Source: Scedosporium boydii (taxonomy: Eukaryota; Ascomycota; Sordariomycetes; Microascales; Microascaceae). Taken from it: a stretch of 64,000 bases of DNA. Within the stretch, counting starts at the first letter, position 1. Each line of letters begins with the position of its first letter. Made by a program: the position numbers and the translations under genes. Shown here one piece after another: positions 57,384-64,000 of the stretch. The stretch is taken from the NCBI GenBank assembly GCA_002221725.1, contig NJFT01000113.1, positions 58,961 to 122,960 on the forward strand. Direction: 5' to 3'. The notes under the pieces were generated by a model. The model did not search any database. It saw only the letters and a program-made list of their open reading frames with translations, and was not told where the DNA came from.

Positions 57384-59351
57384 ATGGTGTCGTTTTCCTG
57401 CGAGGTGAGTAGGCTAAAGCTCAGATGTCTCCTTCTAATTCGAATCGACCCCATAATAGCATCAAGGAACAGTCTTCCCCTTGGCTATTCTCCTCCTTCT
57501 GCTCCGATTAGCGTATTTGGATAGCCCCCCAATCCTCCCGTTCCCAATTGATGGACACACCCATCACGCACACCACCTTGTCCCAACTCCCATACACAGC
57601 TTGCGTCAGGGAACATGCCCCTCCCCTCTCCCCCCCAGTCCCCATTATCCCCATCTCCCGTTTCCCTGTTCGCCTCTCACACTCGCTCACACACGCGCTC
57701 GTCCTCGCACACCCCCCTCCCCACTCCACCATTACACCACTCCCTTCCCTTTGATCATCACTCATGGTCCGTCACCTGTCTCGTCCTGCTCCCTGTCCGT
57801 CTGCCGCACCCAATTTCCCAATCTTGATATATCCTACGCCACCCCCCTTCGGTTCCAAATTCATATCTGTATATTAGTGTTTCTGTTTACCTTCTCCGCA
57901 ACTTCTGCGATCACCAAGACTAACATTGCGCGTTACTTCTACTCCGACTTGCCAGTCCTGCGGTGATGTTTTGACCAAGAAGAAACTTGACCAACATCGA
58001 AACCGTTGTCACGGCGCGACTTATACCTGCATCGATTGTATGGTATACTTTCCCGGCACCACCTATCGCTCCCATACCGTACGTCAATTGTCCCCAATCC
58101 GATCGGCAAAACGCGCTCCATGGCCTTGCGCTTTCACCGTCATACGCGCGCATTGCTTCCACAGTGTCTAGGCCATTTGCGACGCGATGCTAATGACCTC
58201 CATTGTCACAGAGTTGTATTAGTGAAGAGCAGAAGTACCAAGGTGCCCTCTACAAAAACAAGAAGACCAAGACTGCACCCCCTCCCCCTCCCGCGGCCGA
58301 GCCTATCGAGTTCACCGAACCCCACGATCAGTCCAACATGAGCCACAAGCCGTATGTCGAAGACGTTCCAGACGATGTGTCCGAGGATTACGGCGACTAC
58401 GAAGACAACAGCGACGACGACCATAAGTCTCCGGTCGAGCTCCTACCCGAGGCCCCCACTCCACCCCCAGTGCCCGAGGTTGTGAACGTCTTTGACTTTC
58501 TTGTCGCCAGCAACACTCCCAATGCGTCCACGGTAAACCTTACTCATGCCGGGGCTTACAGCGAGGAAACCCAACTAGTGCGGTACGACTACGAAGCCAA
58601 TGGCTACGGCGATGGCAATGCATGCACGTTCGAGGGCGACGAGCTCATCCAATACGGCACGGGCCCAGTACCCACTGCCTATCAGACACCCGCCCCGAAG
58701 GTCTCACGAAAGAAGAGCAAGGAGGGGACTATTGTCAAGACCGACAAGAAACGCAAGCGATTGCATATCGAGACCGATCAGGTAATGACCGATGCACCAC
58801 CTGTTCTCCACTCCGACCTCACAGGTGGCATGAACCGACTCATGAGGCCGGTTTTCCCCCCGTCACCAGATTACTCGGGTGGCGACGCTGGCCCACTCAG
58901 CCCCATCAAGAAGTCGAAGCACTCGAAGCATTCCAAAGGAAGCCGCCAGGATAACGCCTCCATTGGCAATAATCTGCTTGCTTTGATGGCTACAGGACCT
59001 AAGACGAAGACGAAGAAGAAGAAGGCGTCCAAAAAGACTCGCGCACGCACGGAAAAGGCTGCCAAGCTACTTGAGTACCGGCCCAACTCTCGCGACAGCA
59101 AGGGAGAGGCGGGAAATGAAGGCCAGATGGTGGTTTTCAAGCCTCGCGCCGAGCTATTCCTCAGCTTCATCACCAAGGGACCTGAGAGCGAGCGTGGTTG
59201 CAGCGTCAACAAGGTGCTGAAGCGTTACCACCGGGAGAGGGCCAGCACGGGCGAGAGCCTGCCGAAACCTGCGGTGGAGAAGGAGCTCTGGCGATCCCTC
59301 CGGATGCGACGAAATGAGAGGGGCGAGATTGTACTCTTCGCCATCGAGTGA
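57384..59351 (+). CDS. LYAR-type C2HC zinc finger nucleolar protein
   Basis: Three exons: 57384-57404, 57956-58078 and 58212-59351, giving 427 aa. LYAR proteins are nucleolar zinc-finger proteins linked to pre-rRNA processing. The N-terminus is diagnostic: MVSFSCE | SCGDVLTKKKLDQHRNRCHG, ATYTCIDCMVYFPGTTYRSH | TSCISEEQKYQGALYK. The remainder is poorly conserved: acidic (DYGDYEDNSDDD), Pro-rich (LLPEAPTPPPVPEV), several Lys-rich nuclear-type signals (KTKTKKKKASKKTRARTEK) and a conserved-looking end (KELWRSLRMRRNERGEIVLF). The first exon has only seven codons, and intron 1 is 551 nt, very long for this genome and C/T-rich. The second intron is 133 nt. The start is fixed by the family sequence. 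Confidence 0.92.
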
Positions 59352-60359
59352 GGGAGACGGTTGAATCGACCAAATCGAATGAAGCAAAATGAAAAATGGG
59401 AAAACCACCAAAAAAAAGACCGTGTCATACACGCATCAACAAAAGCAAGGGAACCGAATCCCTGAAAAAATCATGAAAATAACATTATACCATTGTGAGG
59501 GTGTCGAGAAGTGTAATGAATTTGGGCATATAAGGATATGGCGTTTATTTGATTCGGGGACCACACACGATTTGTGGCACAAACCAAGCGATGCAGTTTC
59601 GATTCTCTTCATCATCGAACTATTTTCTCTTCCTCTCATCTGGTTGAAATTGAGGGAACCTTGGGCTATTTCACGTTCTCAATGTCTTGACTGAATTCTA
59701 GGAGGAAGGGGGATTTAATATTTTGACGAATGCTCGTTCTTGTATTTTGCTTTCTTCCTACCCCCCTTCCTTTTACCTAGTTTATTTTGGCGCATGCGCT
59801 CAGCAGGACTTGAGCTTTTAGAGCTCTGATTTTACACCGAGCAGCTGAAAGGCAGCATTTCCTTGATTCAACCAATTTTTTTTTCTTGATCTTAGTTCGG
59901 GCGTGGAGAGAGTCCGCCCCGGAATTATGTTTCTCTTCTTTCGGTCTCATCTGCTCGGTTTTTCCCGTTCTGCTCGAGTCACACATGTGTCTTTCTATTC
60001 TCGTTGCGGCTGTCTTGATATTGTTCGAGTACCGCACTCCACGAAGATGGACTGCCACGGTTATCGATCGGTGTTCTGATTAGCAGCTTGGATCAATGTA
60101 TCAGTCCTACTGAGTTATGGAGGCGATTCTTTCTTTCCTTTTTTCTTTATTTTCCCCTATTTTGGATTGAGAGTGACTCTTTCGAGTGTATACATTCTCG
60201 CAATGTCTGAGTCAATTTCAACTTGTTTATTAAAACACTCCTGTATTCTTATAACACCTATGAAATTCTATGTTTGTACAGTGTAGTAGTAGGGAACATG
60301 CCGCTACTCCAACAAGCTAAGAACGGCCAAGCATGAAATTAAAACACTCTCTCTCTCGT
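59352..60359. other. 1-kb convergent intergenic region, LYAR and PEX10 3' ends
   Basis: T-rich tracts typical of fungal 3' UTRs. No gene or RNA supported. Confidence 0.5.
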
Positions 60360-61568
60360 TCATACAACTCGTAACGGCAGGATATGTTGCACCATAGTCT
60401 CCCTCCTGCAAAGGGGACACTCCGGCTTCTCCCTCACCCAGTCGCCAATACACGCCCAGCAAAAGACGTGACCGCACTGCGTCGCAGCAGGATCCTTGAG
60501 CTCCTCAAGACAAAGCGTGCACTTGCGCTGCTGCGCGCCCTTGATGAAGCCCATAACAGAGTCATCGGAAAGGTCGTACCGCGCACCGCGGAGCACAGGG
60601 GTTTGCGTCGCCGTCTCGATGTTAAGCTTCGTGGGATTCCCCCTCGTCGATCCGGAAGCATTCAAGAGCTGGTTGTTGGAAGAAAGGGCGTAGTCGTCGA
60701 GCGACACGTCTACCTCCGTCGAGTAGTAGTACGCATCACGTTCGCGCTGCTGTTCCGCGGTCGCCTCGGCGGCGGCGGGGCGGGACAGGACGGAGCTGAC
60801 GTGAAGATACGTCTGCGTTGCGAGCTGCACGACGAGCAGGGCGCCGAGGACCTCGTAGCCCGCGCGATCGGGGGTGTCGGGGACCTTGTGGGTGAAGATG
60901 TATCGCAGGCCGAGCAGCCTCTTCACGATCTCGTAGTACGTGCCCGAGAAGTAGAACACGGCCAGCGACAGCGCGTAGATGGGCGTTCCCGACGCGATGG
61001 TCGCGAAATGCGTCAGGATATACCTCCAAATCCGCGCCTCCCTGCTCTTCGCCTTGCCCTCGTCGGCGAGCCTCTTGACGCGGGCCTCGAGCGCCGCGCG
61101 CACTTTACTCCGCAACTTCGGGAGGACCTTGGCCGCAACGTAAGGAGCCAGCACGGAACCGAGGATGTAAGCCGTCCGGCGCGACAAGGTCGGTAGCGAA
61201 GAAGATTTGGGCCCGGCGTGGACCTGGACGACGTCGGTGTACTCTTCGCCGAGGGTACGGTTCCCCAGCAAAGTGGTGAGGGAGAGATATAGGAGGGAGG
61301 ACGCGAGGCGGGATTCGTGGGCCCAGGTGTGGGCGGAGCGGGCGCCGAAGAGGGAGCGGTGGAGGGAGGAGAGGCTGTTGGCGAGGTAGCCGGTGAAGTA
61401 GGCGTCTTTTTGGTGTGCGCGGATTATGTCGGGGGCGCCGGCGTAGGGGAAGGGGCTTGTTGGGGAGAGGCGCGAGGGGGAGAGTTGAGGGCCTAGGAAG
61501 GGCTGGGAGGAGGGGGTTTCGTCAGTGGAGGTGGGAGGCGCTGGGGTGCTGTCGTCCATGATGTCCAT
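60360..61568 (-). CDS. PEX10: Peroxisomal RING E3 ligase Pex10
   Basis: A single exon of 402 aa from the ATG at 61568 (MDIMDDSTPAPPTS). The frame stays open upstream, but that extension lacks family resemblance. Pex10 forms, with Pex2 and Pex12, the membrane ubiquitin ligase that recycles the import receptor Pex5. The N-terminal Pex2/Pex12-type domain contains APDIIRAHQKDAYFTGYL and HESRLASSLLYLSLTTLLGN; membrane segments include IASGTPIYALSLAVFYFSG and VLGALLVVQLATQTYLHVSS. The C-terminal C3HC4 RING is complete: CTLCLEELKDPAATQCGHVF, CWACIGDWVREKPECPLCR. Ends LPLRVV. Divergent from ERD1 across 663 nt. Confidence 0.95.
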   Translation of the reverse strand: MDIMDDSTPAPPTSTDETPSSQPFLGPQLSPSRLSPTSPFPYAGAPDIIRAHQKDAYFTGYLANSLSSLHRSLFGARSAHTWAHESRLASSLLYLSLTTLLGNRTLGEEYTDVVQVHAGPKSSSLPTLSRRTAYILGSVLAPYVAAKVLPKLRSKVRAALEARVKRLADEGKAKSREARIWRYILTHFATIASGTPIYALSLAVFYFSGTYYEIVKRLLGLRYIFTHKVPDTPDRAGYEVLGALLVVQLATQTYLHVSSVLSRPAAAEATAEQQRERDAYYYSTEVDVSLDDYALSSNNQLLNASGSTRGNPTKLNIETATQTPVLRGARYDLSDDSVMGFIKGAQQRKCTLCLEELKDPAATQCGHVFCWACIGDWVREKPECPLCRRETMVQHILPLRVV

Positions 61569-62231
61569 GGTGAGTTTCGCAGATGTGAGTGAAATTGAGG
61601 GGTTGATGTTGAAGTTTGCACCCTTTTCACATAGTCGTCGAGTAAATTGTCGGCGAAGCTGTGTGTCGAGAGGACGTTGGAGTGGATGGCCGTTCGGCGT
61701 CGTGATGCAAGTTATCAATGTACCTCGGCTTCCACAGTGCTCGCTCAAGCTTTCGGGAGCGAGAACGTCCTCCAACTTACTGGATCACGTGAAATAAGTT
61801 GGACTTCGACTTGATAGAATTGGTACCTGCCGGGGCGTCGTGTTTAATTGCAAGGCCACCCAATAAGACGAGACTGTCTAAAAAAAAAAAAAGTTAGCCA
61901 GCGTCGCATTTTGATCTTGGAATTCGCAATCGATAAGGCAAACTTCCGGACGAAGTACTTCGTACTGTACCAGCACTAGGAAAGGTACTTCGTATTCCAT
62001 ACTCATGCACCCCCCTGAATCAGTATTGCTTCGTATTTCCTCCAACTTTCCACCACGCTCGTTAAATTGCAAAGATATCCTCGCGAAATCCGCCCGGCTC
62101 GACGCCTAGATTTTTACCCTCGTTCCGGAGGTAGTTCTTGATGGTTTTGGAAGGGTCGAATCGGCGGGGTCTGCGTCCTCTCTTTCCTCATAGATGAACA
62201 CGGCGACGGGAAGCTCGCGTGCGATTAAACA
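61569..62231. promoter_or_regulatory. Divergent promoter region between PEX10 and ERD1
   Basis: 663 nt between divergent starts. It contains a 13-nt A run near 61880 and two perfect TACTTCGTA words (61956 and 61986), the first in a GACGAAGTACTTCGTAC palindrome. It is the only promoter here with a pair of full copies. Confidence 0.6.
61952..61994. repeat. Paired 9-mers: near-perfect palindrome plus TACTTCGTA
   Basis: ACGAAGTACTTCGTA at about 61950-61964 and a second TACTTCGTA at 61986-61994, 30 nt apart, in the PEX10/ERD1 intergenic region. Confidence 0.8.
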
Positions 62232-63518
62232 ATGAGTGACGACCATGACGTCCACGAGCTCGACTCGTTTGGCTTGCAATTTCCGTTACCTTATCGAGTT
62301 GGGTTTATAATAGCAGCAGGTATGCCCATTTCTTTTCTATTCTTTTTTCACAAGGTCAAACGAGACAATCGCTAACGAGGCTGCCCTTGCCTTCTAGGTA
62401 TCTGGGGTTGGGGAATCAATCTCCATCTCCTCCATCGCTACAAGATCGATGTGCCCGCCCTCATCCGATATCCCCCCCGAACATCGACAAACCAAGTTCC
62501 CCACCATGTCTCGGCGTACCGACTCGCCGCCCTGATAACCTTCTTCTTTTGCTTCTCGCTCGTTACCTTTTGGATCTTCACCGGCGGATCCGCCGCGCAC
62601 GTCGTCTCCTACGACTGGCTCCCCGTCAGCTTCCTCGCGTCGCTCTGCGTCCTGTTCCTCGCACCCCTACGCAACTTTATCCATGGCGGCCGCAGTAGGT
62701 TCCTGGCGACCTTGCGACGAATCAGCCTCGGCGGGCTGGCTGAAACGAAGGACGGCAAGTTCGGCGACATCATACTGGCTGATGCCCTGACGAGCTACGC
62801 GAAGGTCATCGCGGACCTCTACGTCGTCGTGTGCATGTTCTTCACGCCGGGCAGTTCGGCAACGGGTCGGCCCAACCGCACGTGCGGCGGTAACCTCGTG
62901 CCCCTGATCGTGGCCATCCCGAGCGTGATCCGGCTGCGGCAGTGCCTCATCGAGTACGTGCGCGTGCGAAGATCACCGTACAACCCCGCCATCGGCTGGG
63001 GCGGCCAGCATCTCGCCAACGCCCTCAAGTACTTCACGGCTTTTCCCGTCATCATCTTCGGCACCCTCATGTCCCGGCTACCTCCGGACCAGCCCGACTA
63101 TTCCCTCAACCGCGTGTGGGTCATCGCCTCGCTTGTCCAGTCGTTATACTCGTTTTACTGGGACGTTGCCAAGGATTGGGACCTAACGCTATTTTCGTCG
63201 GCCAAGGAGCGGCTGTCGGCCGAGTACCCAGCCGGACTGAGGTGGAGGACAGTGTTTGAGCCCTGGACGTACTACTCCGTCATCGCGATCGACTTGGTGC
63301 TCCGCCTCACGTGGATATTCAGGCTCGGGCCGGGTCTGACGCGGCTGCCGGACGCGGAGAAGACGGTTTTCATCTTGCACTTCCTCGAGGTGTTTAGGCG
63401 GTGGATTTGGATCTTTTTTAGAGTCGAGACGGAGTGGGTTAGGAGTACGTCTACGGGGTTGGGACTGGATGATATCTTACTCGGGGACTATGATGGCAAG
63501 CACGAGGATGAGGACTAA
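62232..63518 (+). CDS. ERD1: EXS-domain Golgi membrane protein, Erd1-like
   Basis: Two exons, 62232-62319 and 62398-63518 (intron GTATGC..TAG), giving 402 aa. Yeast Erd1 is a Golgi EXS-family protein needed for retention of ER and Golgi residents and for recycling phosphate from glycosylation by-products. The N-terminus reads DSFGLQFPLPYRVGFIIAAG | IWGWGINLHLLHRYKIDVPA, typical of the family. Several membrane helices follow (AALITFFFCFSLVTFWIF, LPVSFLASLCVLFLAPL). The EXS region includes VPLIVAIPSVIRLRQCLIEY, ANALKYFTAFPVIIFGTL, LYSFYWDVAKDWDL and LEVFRRWIWIFFRVETEWV. An acidic tail ends the protein. Confident on family; Golgi role inferred from yeast. Confidence 0.93.
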
Positions 63519-64000
63519 ATAATGTATTTGCTTGCTGCCTTTTTCCCCCCTCCCTCCCGCCGCTACTTTTTGTTTTTCGGAGACGGGATATATATGTATA
63601 GAACAAAAAGGCGTTTTCACTAGAAAGGACTGGACTAGGACGGGGAAGAAGGAATCGTGTTTTCAGCGAATGGCTACTATCGGGCGATGGTACGATTGAG
63701 GAATGGGATTGAAGTTATTATTACTTGTACATCATCATCAAACCAGGTGGAGGATTTGGAGAGCGGGTTTATTCGTTGATAATTCTCGTCCATTGCTTCT
63801 TCACTTCGATTGCGAAGACTTTCTGGTCATAGGACCGACATATCATATTCTTGAATGGGAACCGGTCCGTTCTTTGGGCGTTTCAACAAAAGCATCTTCG
63901 GGTTGAGCTCTAGTTTGGCATCGCGACAAGCCTTCCTTTTTCCACTTGTTTATTTTCCCCCCTTGAGATTGCCCCCCGGGGGGGGGGGGGGCCAGAAAAT
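63519..64000. other. ERD1 3' flank ending in a C6G14 tract
   Basis: 482 nt, probably the ERD1 3' UTR and beyond. Near the right edge lies a run of six C followed directly by fourteen G (63972-63991). No gene supported. Confidence 0.5.

Noticed and set aside
57405..57955. Intronic snoRNA in the LYAR gene
   Set aside because: No RTGATGA C box with a paired CTGA D box was found at suitable spacing.
1..64000. Transposons, CRISPR arrays, rRNA genes, viral insertions
   Set aside because: No transposase or reverse-transcriptase motif, no spaced direct repeats, no rRNA-like sequence and no viral protein signature was seen on either strand. A profile search could still find heavily decayed copies.

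Overview
The window is nuclear DNA of a filamentous ascomycete (Pezizomycotina, probably a Sordariomycete). Most genes carry short introns of about 50-130 nt with GTAAGT-like donors, TACTAAC/CTAAC-like branch sites and YAG acceptors. The gene set is fungal housekeeping: a HapC-type CCAAT-binding subunit, Rrn3, Dop1, Mon1, Grh1, Ost2, Pex10, Erd1, a fungal NF-X1 protein and a WSC-domain glyoxal-oxidase-like protein. There are no bacterial operons, ribosome binding sites or CRISPR arrays, and I see no recognisable transposase or viral gene. Species cannot be fixed by eye.

Layout. From 1 to 25.1 kb the window is gene-dense and conserved: a Kelch protein cut by the window edge, RRN3, HAP3/hapC, a 3.2-kb gap, prefoldin 2, CMC2, a TMEM14 protein, OST2, GRH1, TGS1, DOP1, MON1 and a small unknown protein. 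From 25.1 to 34.5 kb lie a pyrimidine-rich leader, an unknown 662-aa low-complexity protein built by tandem duplication (including duplicated exon-intron units), and a secreted five-WSC-domain glyoxal-oxidase-like protein. From 34.5 to 44.7 kb is an accessory-looking pocket: a 6-kb stretch without a convincing gene, a ten-exon amidase broken by one frameshift, a frameshifted TPR remnant and anonymous DNA. From 44.7 to 51.4 kb are the NF-X1 protein and a BEM46-like hydrolase. A second 6-kb gene-free stretch follows, then LYAR, PEX10 and ERD1 to the end.

Functional themes. Several genes serve membrane traffic and the ER/Golgi (GRH1, DOP1, MON1, ERD1, OST2), RNA and ribosome biology (RRN3, TGS1, LYAR, NF-X1) and mitochondria or peroxisomes (CMC2, PEX10, probably TMEM14). 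Neighbours are mostly unrelated, as is normal for fungi. Several pairs are divergent with a shared promoter (PFD2/CMC2, TMEM14/OST2, GRH1/TGS1, DOP1/MON1, PEX10/ERD1). TGS1 and DOP1 converge with only 19 nt between stop codons.

Most notable: two families of short palindromic words scattered through the intergenic DNA (TACGAAGTA/TACTTCGTA and TCAATTGA); tandemly duplicated exon-intron units in the 27-29 kb gene; homologous intron positions in WSC1 and WSC2; two GC-AG introns; a possible alternative in-frame start of the HapC gene inside its unusually long first intron; and one-base indels in short A runs that break both the amidase and the TPR remnant. All exon structures were assembled by eye from splice signals and reading-frame continuity; they agree in phase, but no transcript data were available.
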